A stretch of DNA of 64,000 nucleotides. Source: an uncultured Bryobacterales bacterium (GTDB lineage: Bacteria; Acidobacteriota; Terriglobia; Bryobacterales; UBA6623). The translations under genes and the position numbers were made by a program. Every line of letters begins with the position of its first letter. Positions within the stretch are counted from its first letter, which is position 1. The notes under the pieces are model-generated. The model was given only the letters and a program-made list of their open reading frames with translations. It had not been told where the DNA came from and did no database searches. The stretch covers positions 124,001 to 188,000 of the forward strand of contig CATOTH010000009.1 in the NCBI GenBank assembly GCA_951813065.1, read 5' to 3'. Shown here one piece after another: positions 1 through 8,380 of the stretch.

Positions 1-84
1 AACGTCCATTTCTCCAAAGAAGCGTCAACTCAGTTGGCAGGAAACAGCGCCGTGGTCATTCGCCAGGCGCTGAGTGCAGACTGA
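1..84 (+). CDS. 3' end of a truncated gene, possibly an SGNH/GDSL-type hydrolase
   Basis: An open frame enters from the left edge and stops at 82-84 after 27 codons. It contains the short motif NVHFSKEA followed by an amphipathic helix-like tail. Many SGNH/GDSL hydrolases and sialate O-acetylesterase-like proteins end with a D/N-x-H-F-(T/S) segment carrying the catalytic histidine and then a helix, so that family is my best guess. A strong hairpin begins one base after the stop, which supports a real gene end. The assignment rests on very few residues. Confidence 0.4.
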   Translation, partial: NVHFSKEASTQLAGNSAVVIRQALSAD

Positions 85-104
85 CCCGGGCAGAATGGCC
101 CGGG
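85..104 (+). terminator. Hairpin directly after the first stop codon
   Basis: Perfect 7-bp arms (CCCGGGC at 85-91, GCCCGGG at 98-104) enclose a 6-nt loop. No T-tract follows, so it may act as a Rho-assisted end or an mRNA-stabilising hairpin rather than a classic intrinsic terminator. Confidence 0.4.
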
Positions 105-213
105 ACATTGATCCGTAGTCCTGAGCACCACACCCTCTCCGCTGCATTTCCAGGAGCGCTCCCGCGAGGTCGGCACCGCGCCTGCTGCCGAGCGAAGCGA
201 CTTGAGAATCCGT

Positions 214-2112
214 CTACTCGGTGCCGGTTATGTACACTCCCGAGCCCACCAGCAATGGCACCCCCTGTGCCAGGACGCGCTTGAGGAAGGCGACCTTGGC
301 TTCGCTGTTGCCGCTGGCCGGGTTTGGATAGCCGTAGTACCAATGGGCCTCCCCAAAGGTGTCAGCCACGTCAAGCAGATCCCTTCCATCGAACAGCGTT
401 TCCAACAGTAGCTCCCTGAAATTGGCAATCTCAGGTGACCTGCCCTCGTAGCCGCTGAATTCGCGTGTGCCCGTATCGGGATTCATCGCGAAGACATAGA
501 CTGTGCCGCTGGACCAGCGCGAATCGCTCTCCAGGACGGGTCCGGCGAAGAATCCCATCGACTCGACCACCATCGCGGCGCAGCGCACGAATTCCCGCAG
601 GTTCTTCTCTGTGGGATCGCCGTCCAACGCGGCCGCGCTCACTTCTGCGCTGTTGCACGTACCGGGCAGGTCGCGCCGATAGATCCCGGCTCCTACCGCC
701 GCGGCTCCGCCCCTCCATTCAACTCTCTTGATATACGAACTCTTCGGTTCGTCCCGGCCGGTCGTGAAGTTTGTGAATGAGTAGTGGAGCCAGCCGGCAT
801 CAACGATCGACATGACACGGTTCAGTTCGAAGTAGAAGTCCGTTCCGAAGTTATCTACTAGCGAGCCCCAGGGATGGCCTTCCTGCGCGGGCCTGGGAGG
901 GAAGACATGGACGATCGATTGAGCCCAGTTGTCCGTGATTTCGTCGACGAACACATAGTACGGGCCGTGCAGCCAGCGAGCGTCTTCATTGAATGCCCGG
1001 CGGGCCTCGGCGGGACCATGTTCCGTCACGTACTCTGCTGCGCACTCCACGAAGGCCTGGATGTCTCGCCGGGTGTGCACGGCGCGTGCCGTCACGTAGT
1101 TGTCGGAGCAACTCGTCGCTCGGCCCGGTTGGCCCGGTGACACGTAGTACCCGGCCCCGACAAGCAGAGGTACTCCCTGCGCGACGACGCGTTTGAGCAT
1201 GCCGACCTTACCTTGGCGCGCCCCTGTTGCTGGATTGATGGCGCGGTAGTAGAGAAAGGCTTCTCCGAACTGCTCGCCAACGCCGATTATGTCTCGGCCA
1301 CCGAATTGGTCTGTCGGCGCCCGCCGTCGCCCCCACTCGTGAAGTTGATTCCCGTTTAGCCGAATCCCGCTGCCCGAGAGGACCTGATTGCCCATCATGT
1401 CCATCACGAACGGGTAAATCGAACCGTGCTTCCACCGGGATCCTCCCTCCAGTTCCGCCATCGCGAAGTAGCCTTCCGATTCCACCTTGAGCGCGGCGCA
1501 GCGGACAAACTCTCGCAGTACCTCGTCGCTTGGGTCGGCATCCAGGACCGCGGCGTTGACGTCATCGCTGTCGCACGTCCCGGGCACGTCGCTCAAGTAG
1601 ATTCCGGCCCCGATCGCGGCGCGGTCGCCGTTCCAGTCAATCTCGATCGCGTAAGACGCCTTCGGCTCGTCCCTTCCAGTTGCAGGGTTCCAGAACGAAT
1701 AGTAGATCCAGCCCGATCCGGCGAGAGTCAAGACGCGATCAAACTCGCTCACAAGGTCGTTGCCGTAGTTATCGACGAGTGCCCCCCATACAAGTCCCTC
1801 TCTGGATGTGTCCGGAGGGTAGGCATACGCGATGGATTCTTCGCCGGAGCCAGCGATTCCATTCACGAACACGTAGAAGGGGCCCTTCCGCCAACGATCG
1901 TCTTCGTTGAACGCTCTACGCGCTTCGATTGTGCCGACCTCCTGGACGAATTCGTATGCGCACCGAACAAACGCCTTGACGTCACCCTTCGTGCGGATGG
2001 CGCTCGCGGTGATTGTGTGATCGGCACATCCAATCCCGTCGTCCGCCGCGGCTTGGCCTAGTCCGATCCAGAGCAGGGCTGGGAGTGTGAGCAGTCGTAG
2101 ACCCTTGAGCAT
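214..2112 (-). CDS. Secreted protein with four Cache-like modules in A-B-A-B order
   Basis: This 632-residue protein starts with a signal peptide (about residues 1-22) and then consists only of four related modules: A1 about 29-175, B1 180-325, A2 335-479, B2 486-628. Each has a Cys-led helix (FVRCA or a variant), an RW-x-x-G element leading into a Y-V-F strand, a YYS/WYYG strand, an NPA/NFT-x-G turn and a final VGAG-IY or VGSG-VY strand. The RW..G..YVF layout resembles extracytoplasmic small-ligand Cache (sCache_2-like) domains. A1 is closest to A2 and B1 to B2, so the gene probably arose by duplicating an A-B pair. There is no transmembrane helix, kinase or chemotaxis output, so it is likely a periplasmic binding or sensing protein with no visible partner. 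The Cache assignment is pattern-based. Confidence 0.7.
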   Translation of the reverse strand: MLKGLRLLTLPALLWIGLGQAAADDGIGCADHTITASAIRTKGDVKAFVRCAYEFVQEVGTIEARRAFNEDDRWRKGPFYVFVNGIAGSGEESIAYAYPPDTSREGLVWGALVDNYGNDLVSEFDRVLTLAGSGWIYYSFWNPATGRDEPKASYAIEIDWNGDRAAIGAGIYLSDVPGTCDSDDVNAAVLDADPSDEVLREFVRCAALKVESEGYFAMAELEGGSRWKHGSIYPFVMDMMGNQVLSGSGIRLNGNQLHEWGRRRAPTDQFGGRDIIGVGEQFGEAFLYYRAINPATGARQGKVGMLKRVVAQGVPLLVGAGYYVSPGQPGRATSCSDNYVTARAVHTRRDIQAFVECAAEYVTEHGPAEARRAFNEDARWLHGPYYVFVDEITDNWAQSIVHVFPPRPAQEGHPWGSLVDNFGTDFYFELNRVMSIVDAGWLHYSFTNFTTGRDEPKSSYIKRVEWRGGAAAVGAGIYRRDLPGTCNSAEVSAAALDGDPTEKNLREFVRCAAMVVESMGFFAGPVLESDSRWSSGTVYVFAMNPDTGTREFSGYEGRSPEIANFRELLLETLFDGRDLLDVADTFGEAHWYYGYPNPASGNSEAKVAFLKRVLAQGVPLLVGSGVYITGTE

Positions 2113-2245
2113 GGGAACACCCTATCCAGCATTGTCAAGACTGTCAATGGTTGTGCGCGATTCGATTCCGCAACGTTGAAATGGCCCATACTGACTTATC
2201 ACGGGAGTGGTGAAGCCGGTTCAAGAGTGCCTTGTGACAGGCCTG

Positions 2246-3758
2246 TCACAAGCGCTTGGCTGTCAGATCCGGGATGTGCCGAGAAGTTGCGGGAAACGCG
2301 GGTGGCCAAAGTTTCGTGGGCTTGTCTTCGCGGAGCACGCTCATTGGCTGGATTGGCGAGGCCTGCAGTGCGGCGGGCAAGTTGGCTAGTAGCGAAATGA
2401 GGGTCAGGACCGTTCCGGCTCCAAGAAGAGTCCAAAGGTTCGCGGGACGGGATACCGAAGAGTACAGACTCGAGGAATCTGCCGGTGAACAAGGCGAGTG
2501 GCAATCCCGTGCCCACACCCGTCAGCGGTACCCAGACCATACGCGGCAGCGCCCATGAGAGCACTCTCATCCGATTCCCGCCGATAGAAATGCGCACGCC
2601 AATTGCGCGTTTCTCGTTGCATACCCTGCACGACGCCACCGAGAGTACGCCGATTCCTGCCAAGACCAGCGCGATCACGGTAATTGCTCCGGACACGGTC
2701 GTCAAGGCCCATTCGCTCACGAGCGCCTGTTCGGCGCGCATGCGTAGCATCGTGGTCCGAACGGGGAACTCGACCGCTAGGGTCCCGATCCGCTCTGTGA
2801 CTGGTCCGATGATGCCGCTACCCGGCCCGTCGGCCTTGACGACTAGCGTCAGGTACCCTTCCGCCCAAACCCGACCGCGCTGCGCGCAAGGAACGTAGAC
2901 AGCGGAGATATCGAACTGTCTGGCTCCCCGGAACCCACGGTCTTGGACCACACCGATTGCCCATCGATCCGGATTGCTGTTCTCGTTACCGAACCGGATC
3001 TGCTCACCGATTGGAGAGGCGTTGGCGAACAGGTTCCTGGCCAGCGGTTGGTTGACTATTGCGACCTCTTGAGCACCGACACGGTTGCCGGCGTCGAAGG
3101 GCCTGCCGACCAGTAGCGGGGTGTTGAGTGCTGGGAACAGCTCGGGCGAAACACAGCCCGATGTGGCCGTGACCCCCTTGGCGGCGCTCGGCGAGGCCGC
3201 CTCGACGTCGAACGGCGACGGCCAACTACCGCCGGATCGGCGTCTCCAGTAGTCATGCGACAAGACCGCAACTGGCTGGCCGCGATCACCCCAGCTCAGC
3301 CTTCGGCCCAGGGCGGCGTCAACGCCGAGCAGTTCGAAGGCATTGGCCGCAGCGACGAAACCGCCCACGCGCTCCCTTGACCCCGCGATCTCGACTGTTA
3401 GCGCAGGGTAGGCCCAGGCGAAGAGGCCTTCCAAACTGCTCTGCCGATCAATGAGCGCCTCCCACATCGCGTATGAGAACGGCACGTAGCGAGGGACACC
3501 GGGTCTTGTGTTGGTCAGGCGGACGACACTATCGGGTTCGTGGACGTCGAGTGGTCTCAGCAGCAGGGCGTCAACAAGGGTGAAGACCCCTGCGCTGGTC
3601 CCGATCCCAACGCCGAGCATCGCTATCGCGATGGCGGTGAAGTAGGGGTGACGGACCAGTGCTCGGACGGCACAGCGCAGATCCAAAAGCCAGCGGCGCA
3701 TCTCAAGGGCAGTGTAATGGGCATCCTCTGACGGTGTCGGAACGGGGCCGCTCGTCAT
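2246..3758 (-). pseudogene. Decayed ADOP/MacB-type ABC permease (internal deletion plus frameshift)
   Basis: The N-terminus matches the MacB periplasmic core and first helix of acidobacterial duplicated orphan permeases (ALVRHPYFTAIAIAMLGVGI, then LLLRPLDV). After YWRRRSGG the first periplasmic core stops abruptly and the sequence joins material typical of the second core (VSPELFPALNTPLLVGRPF, AIVNQPLARNLF). The first FtsX membrane domain and the start of the second half are therefore missing, and the frame has 519 codons instead of the usual 800 or so. Near 2440-2450 the frame is lost: the expected last helix and the terminal I-x-P-M-S-V-L-R motif continue in another frame that stops at 2246. 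Two independent lesions indicate a non-functional remnant. A sequencing error could explain the frameshift but not the deletion. Confidence 0.75.
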
Positions 3759-3967
3759 GCGTCCGCAACCGCCATGCCAGTGGAAGAATTCGGGCAGGGC
3801 ATACTTCCGCTTGGATCCACCCCGAGGTTGTTACATCGATGGATGGAGCACGCCGTGAACCAAGATTTCATTTGAGGGATCGCTCGCACCATTGAGGAGC
3901 GGTAACCCCCGAACTTCGGCCTGGCTCCTGCCTCCGGGACACGTTACGATGGCCACCGAAGGGCACG

Positions 3968-4726
3968 ATGGCGTCACGATTCAGAAAATGGGGCCTTATC
4001 GCAGTGGCCGTTGCGGGGATTCTTGTTGCCGTGCTCGTAGGGGTCGTTCTTGCCGTTTTCTACTTCGGAGCATTGCCTTTACGAGAAGGGACGATGCTCG
4101 GTGGCGGCCGTGTCGTGGCTGTGACCGAAGGATGGGGCCCCGTAACGATCGGGTCGTACCTGATCGCTCTGGACGAGGGCGACTTCGCCTTGGTGGACGC
4201 CGGGATGGACCCGGATGCCGGAGCGATCCGCTCGGCACTGAAAGATCGAGGCGCCGAGCCACGGGATGTGCGGTACATCTTCATAACCCATGCTCACGGC
4301 GACCACATCGGCGGAATACAGTCGTTTCCCGATGCCGAGGTCTATGCAGTCGAGGCCGACGCCAGAGCCATTCGAGAATCGAGTCTCCTTACTCCCCGGG
4401 GGCTCGCGGACGGGGACGTGGTATCCGCTGCTGGAACGGACGTGGAAGTCTTCGCCTTGCCGGGTCACACGCCGGGTAGCGCTGCCTACTTGGCTTGCGG
4501 CGTCCTGTTCCTCGGCGACAGCGCCGCTGCGGCCTACGACGGTTCGATTTCGGCGAACCGGCTATTCTCCAAGGATTCCGGGTCGACCCGGGAATCGCTC
4601 GCTGCTTTGGCGCATCGCCTGAAGGGCCGAGCGAACGAGGTACAGCAAATCGCATTCGGGCATCAAGGCCCTGTCGACGGTCTTGGGCCTCTACTCGAAT
4701 GGGCAGCCGCTCGCGGGCCTCGGTAA
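3968..4726 (+). CDS. Membrane-anchored metallo-beta-lactamase-fold hydrolase
   Basis: This 252-residue protein has an N-terminal transmembrane segment (about 9-34), which should anchor it with the hydrolase domain outside the cytoplasm. The zinc-binding signature THAHGDH lies at about 107-113. Further metal-site elements are LPGHTPGS (third histidine), FLGDSAA (bridging aspartate) and a C-terminal GHQGPV histidine. This is the glyoxalase II-like/MBL superfamily pattern; the substrate cannot be read from sequence. The start at 3968 follows GAAGGGCAC. It stands alone, divergent from the decayed permease and convergent with the RraA-like gene. Confidence 0.85.
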   Translation: MASRFRKWGLIAVAVAGILVAVLVGVVLAVFYFGALPLREGTMLGGGRVVAVTEGWGPVTIGSYLIALDEGDFALVDAGMDPDAGAIRSALKDRGAEPRDVRYIFITHAHGDHIGGIQSFPDAEVYAVEADARAIRESSLLTPRGLADGDVVSAAGTDVEVFALPGHTPGSAAYLACGVLFLGDSAAAAYDGSISANRLFSKDSGSTRESLAALAHRLKGRANEVQQIAFGHQGPVDGLGPLLEWAAARGPR

Positions 4727-4831
4727 GGGTCGCGAAACGAGCGGACGAGTCTGGCCGTTCGGAAACCTGAGAACGATCGCATCCCGAGGGCATCGGCAAG
4801 GTCCGGCTGCGGACGCCCGATGCAGCAGCGC

Positions 4832-5656
4832 CTATTTGCGGTCTTCGCTTGGCCGAGACGCCTCGTATTCTCGCCGAGTCTCGTCGTCCGGGGGGTACAC
4901 GCCGTAGATCGAACGCCCGTCGAGCAGGAGCTTGCGTTGGAAGCTTTCTAGGTCTTCTTTCGAGAGTGCGGCCTGCACGACCTCTTCCGCCAGCGCTGCT
5001 GGAATGACCAGGATGCCGTGACGTTCTCCAACTAGCAGGTCGCCAGGCTGCACGGTTACATTTCCGATTCTGACGGGCACCTGGTAGTCGATGCTCATTA
5101 GGTTGGGCCGTACCGCAGCAGCTTGGCCGCGCCGCTGGTAGACCTGCAGTGGCATCCCAGCGATTTCGGGAACGTCGCGGAGCGCTCCGTCCACAATGAG
5201 CCCGGTCCCTCCACGAGCCAGGAAACGAATCGTGGTGATTTCCCCTGATACAGCGGAGCGGGTGTCGCCTCCGGCGTCGAATACGAGCACGTCTCCAGGT
5301 TGCGCCTCCTCTGCCGACACATAGTTCAGTTGCTTTTGCCTGGAATAGATCTGGTCCCGCAAATCGGGTCTCGTTGGCAAGTACCGAATGGTCCGGGCCC
5401 GACCGACGAGCCTCCGGTTGGGGTGCAACGCATCCAACTCGTGGATGAAGCAGTGTTCGTAGCCCTTGGCGACGAGGTCCGACCACATGGCCTCTAGAGG
5501 CGCACGGACCAGCTTCTCGAACAGCACTCGGTCGGCAGCGCCAAGCCGTTCAAGCACGTACGGGCTCAGCTCTCGATTGGGAGCCTTGATTTCCAAAGCG
5601 GTCTGGCCGGTCAGGGCGGAGCACGCGACCAAGGCGGTAAGCAGTCGAGGATTCAT
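4832..5656 (-). CDS. Exported RraA-like / HMG-CHA aldolase family protein
   Basis: The protein is about 274 residues when started at the ATG at 5656, which gives a signal peptide (about 1-18). An upstream in-frame start at 5734 would bury that signal, so I rejected it. The RraA/4-hydroxy-4-methyl-2-oxoglutarate aldolase fold is indicated by GLIVDGALRDVPEIAGM, where the DGA-x-RD loop carries the substrate and metal residues, and by the later VQPGDLLVGERHGILVIP. Members act as class II aldolases/oxaloacetate decarboxylases or as RNase E regulators. An exported copy is more likely an enzyme on secreted organic acids than a nuclease regulator. A charged extension precedes the core. Confidence 0.8.
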   Translation of the reverse strand: MNPRLLTALVACSALTGQTALEIKAPNRELSPYVLERLGAADRVLFEKLVRAPLEAMWSDLVAKGYEHCFIHELDALHPNRRLVGRARTIRYLPTRPDLRDQIYSRQKQLNYVSAEEAQPGDVLVFDAGGDTRSAVSGEITTIRFLARGGTGLIVDGALRDVPEIAGMPLQVYQRRGQAAAVRPNLMSIDYQVPVRIGNVTVQPGDLLVGERHGILVIPAALAEEVVQAALSKEDLESFQRKLLLDGRSIYGVYPPDDETRREYEASRPSEDRK

Positions 5657-6029
5657 GGCTTTCTCTGTGCCGGCAAGCTCTATCCGGGACGCAGTGTATC
5701 GTACCGCGCCCCAGATGCGTCGCGACCGATCCACTCAAGGGGCACCGGTTCCTGAGCGGGAACCGCGGGCATCCGTCCGTCTTGGCACAACCCAATGTCT
5801 GCCAAAACGTCCGAGCGTCCTGTTCAGATGAACACTGGACGTCCTCCTGCCTGCCAGAATCGTTTTGTTAGCAATGTCTTTTGCAACACTATCTAATGAG
5901 TTCAATGAACCCCCTGGGTTGCCGCATCCGGCTGCGGTGGCTTGCGGGCCAATGCTTGTGATCCGGCGGCGCGGCTTGTTGCCGAGAACTGTCGCGATGG
6001 GATAGCATGAGCACGGGAGACCCATCGTA
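5657..6029. promoter_or_regulatory. Divergent intergenic region with an inverted repeat and a candidate promoter
   Basis: No credible gene is visible. An inverted repeat with 7-bp arms (CGGTTCC at 5746-5752, GGAACCG at 5759-5765) could be an operator or an RNA hairpin. For the rightward oxidoreductase gene, TTGCCG at 5979-5984 and TAGCAT at 6003-6008, spaced by 18 bp, form a plausible sigma70-type promoter. GGGAG at about 6016 would be the ribosome binding site for the ATG at 6030. Confidence 0.35.
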
Positions 6030-7334
6030 ATGAGTTCCAAAACCACTATCCAAAGAAGAACCTTTGTCAAGGCCGCCGCAGCAGCTGCACCCGCGACTGC
6101 GTTTGCAGCCGGCAATAGCGTCTTGGGGGCCAACGATCGCATCCGGGCCGCCGTTCTCGGTGTCAACGGCCGGGGCCAGAGCCACATGTACGGCTTGGCG
6201 CCCATCAAGAATGTGGAGGTCGCGACGTTCGTCGATCCGGATCTGGAGATCGCTCGTAAGCGAGCCGGCGAGTTTGAGGAGAAGCACGGGCACCGTCCGA
6301 GCGTTGTCCAGGACATGCGGGAGGTTTTCGACGACGACTCTATCGACGTTGTCACCATCGCCACGCCCAACCACTGGCACACTCTTGCCTCTATCTGGGC
6401 CTGTCAGGCTGGCAAGGACGTGTACGTCGAAAAGCCCGCGACTCACACTTTCAACGAGGGATTGAGTCTGATCGCCGCTGCGAAGAAATACGGTCGGATC
6501 GTGCAGCATGGTGTGCAACTGCGCAGTTCGGAAGCGATTCGCGAAGCCGTCCAGAAAATGCGCGACGGCGCGATCGGCGACGTTTACATGGGACGTGCGA
6601 CGATCTTCAAGTGGCGTCCGCCACTGGAACCGGCTCCCGACGAAGCCCCGCCCGCCACCCTCGACTACGACCTTTGGGTCGGTCCTGGCAAGTGGCGGCC
6701 CTATTCCAAGAAGCATGTCCACTACAACTGGCACTGGACATGGGACTTCGGCAATGGCGAGATCGGGAACCAGGGCATCCACGAACTGGACATGCTGCAG
6801 TGGGGCCTCGACGTCACGTTACCCGATGAAATCGTCTCGTCAGGCGGTCGTTACCTCTGGGAGGACCATCGGGAGACGCCCGAGATGTTGACCACGCTGA
6901 TGCAGTTCAAACCAGAGCGCAAAATGGCCGAGGTGGCCGTCCGCTTCTGGCACTCGAATCACGAGACGCGCTCCGCGAATGGCAACATTTTCTACGGTTC
7001 CGAGGGACATCTCGTGGTGTCGGGCTACACCAAGTGGGACCTGTACCGGGGGCGCAAGCCAGAGCTCGTTGAGAGTGGCGAAGCACCTACCAGGCACTAT
7101 GAGAACTTCATCAAGGCTGTTCGCAGCCGTAAGACGGAAGACCAGAATGGCCCCGTCGAGTCGGCCCATCATTCCGCGGCGCTCGCGCACTTGGGGAACA
7201 TCGCCTTCAAGCGGGGCAAGAAGCTTGACTTCAACCGCGAGACAAATCACTTTAGCGGTGACAGCGAGGCGAACCAGATGCTCTCGAAGACCTACCGCAC
7301 GGGCTTCGAAGTCCCGCCGCCAGATAGCGTCTAA
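6030..7334 (+). CDS. Tat-exported Gfo/Idh/MocA family oxidoreductase
   Basis: This 434-residue protein opens with a Tat-type signal (QRRTFVK, twin arginine at 9-10, then an Ala-rich stretch to about 28). The dinucleotide-binding fold follows (RAAVLGVNGRGQSHMYG). The family's EKPATH segment, containing the catalytic-region lysine, is at about 135, and NWHWTWDFGNGEIGNQGIHE is the characteristic substrate-domain motif. Related proteins oxidise or reduce sugars and inositols with NAD(P) bound before folded export, so Tat use is consistent. A second intact paralogue lies at 27082-28443 and a broken one at 62145-63292. An intrinsic terminator follows 18 bp after the stop, so the gene appears monocistronic. 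Confidence 0.9.
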   Translation: MSSKTTIQRRTFVKAAAAAAPATAFAAGNSVLGANDRIRAAVLGVNGRGQSHMYGLAPIKNVEVATFVDPDLEIARKRAGEFEEKHGHRPSVVQDMREVFDDDSIDVVTIATPNHWHTLASIWACQAGKDVYVEKPATHTFNEGLSLIAAAKKYGRIVQHGVQLRSSEAIREAVQKMRDGAIGDVYMGRATIFKWRPPLEPAPDEAPPATLDYDLWVGPGKWRPYSKKHVHYNWHWTWDFGNGEIGNQGIHELDMLQWGLDVTLPDEIVSSGGRYLWEDHRETPEMLTTLMQFKPERKMAEVAVRFWHSNHETRSANGNIFYGSEGHLVVSGYTKWDLYRGRKPELVESGEAPTRHYENFIKAVRSRKTEDQNGPVESAHHSAALAHLGNIAFKRGKKLDFNRETNHFSGDSEANQMLSKTYRTGFEVPPPDSV

Positions 7335-7352
7335 CGGATCGGTTTCTCATCG

Positions 7353-7398
7353 CGGCCCGGCGCGCACCCTGCATGAGGGTAGGCCGGGCCGTCTTCTT
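7353..7398 (+). terminator. Rho-independent terminator after the Gfo/Idh gene
   Basis: A 9-bp GC stem (CGGCCCGGC at 7353-7361, GCCGGGCCG at 7383-7391) contains a second small hairpin (ACCCT/AGGGT). The T-rich tail TCTTCTT follows at 7392-7398. Confidence 0.75.
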
Positions 7399-7738
7399 GT
7401 GGCGCCCCCGTCCGCGGCCCACTTGCGAGTCTCCCTGATGTAGACGGTGAAGTTAGCTTCCGTGTGCCGGAGTTGCTCGCGCTACTTGCGTGCGCCCGCC
7501 GAGGCAATGTTGACTTCACGGGTGTGCGAACCAAGTCCGACCGGGGTTCCCCGCATGATTGCGGCCGAATCTCCTGGACACGGCGGCGTCGAAAATCGGC
7601 CACAGACCCCCTCTGGCGAAGCACCAGCGAACTTGGTCAGGCGAAACTTGAACCTGGTGTGCGTCGCGATCCGCCGTTTCCTGGCGAATGCATGGATTCG
7701 GTCCGTGCACCTGATCGCAGGGAATCGCCAGATAGAAT
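7399..7738. other. Intergenic stretch without a recognisable gene
   Basis: Frames here are short, Arg/Pro-rich and typical of antisense or random GC-rich DNA. It separates the terminator of the Gfo/Idh gene from the 3' end of the leftward cytochrome gene. I see no promoter or repeat I can support. Confidence 0.5.
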
Positions 7739-8380
7739 TCAGTGGCACCCCATACAGCCGAAGTTGCGTCCGTGACAGGGGAGGCAACTGAGCTTGTCGA
7801 GTTCGACCTTGCCCGTCGAGTGGAGGTCTGCAAACTGCCTCGTGTGATCGGCCGGCATGAGGTTCGCGCCTTCGACATGGCATTCCGAGCAGGTGAACGG
7901 GTTGTCGATCTTGGAATGGCACACGATGCAGTCCCCCATTTGGGGCATGTGAGCCGCAGCCGTAACCGACTCGCTCTCGGTCAGGCCTCGGTGGCACGCA
8001 ACGCAGGCGTTCTTGCTGTTCAGGAACTGTCTCGTGTCACCGGGCTTGCCGTGGTAGCTGCCATCGTCGATCGCCGCGGCTATGAGCGGAGCGATGTTCC
8101 CCTGCTTCAGGTGAAACTCGTGATCGAATCGGTAGCTCCGGGTCTCGTGCTGGCGTTGGGCGAGTGGCGCTGTGTCAATAGCCGGAGCGGTTTGACCATC
8201 GTGGCAGGCACTGCAAATCTGTCCGTTAGGCAGCAGGTTGTCCGCAGCTTGCTGGCTTCCCTCTGCGGCTGAGTGACAGGTCTGGCAGACCAGGCCTCGC
8301 TCGAGATGCGGTTTGTGCGGGAACGCCCAGTCCTGGGCTGTTGCGGGCACGCAGAGCAGGAGAAAAGCCGCGGCTCTCAT
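7739..8380 (-). CDS. Periplasmic seven-heme c-type cytochrome
   Basis: This 213-residue protein carries a short signal peptide (1-16, ending ATAQ) and seven CxxCH heme sites at residues 32-36, 56-60, 126-130, 151-155, 164-168, 199-203 and 209-213. The final histidine of the last site is the last residue. Other histidines (HKPH near 22-25, HEFH near 87-90, HMPQ) can serve as distal ligands, as in cytochrome c7/NrfH-like multiheme folds. It should transfer electrons in the periplasm. The ATG at 8380 overlaps the uvrA stop as ATGA, which suggests translational coupling. The alternative start at 8425 would lie inside uvrA and spoil the signal peptide. No partner reductase is nearby. Confidence 0.88.
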   Translation of the reverse strand: MRAAAFLLLCVPATAQDWAFPHKPHLERGLVCQTCHSAAEGSQQAADNLLPNGQICSACHDGQTAPAIDTAPLAQRQHETRSYRFDHEFHLKQGNIAPLIAAAIDDGSYHGKPGDTRQFLNSKNACVACHRGLTESESVTAAAHMPQMGDCIVCHSKIDNPFTCSECHVEGANLMPADHTRQFADLHSTGKVELDKLSCLPCHGRNFGCMGCH

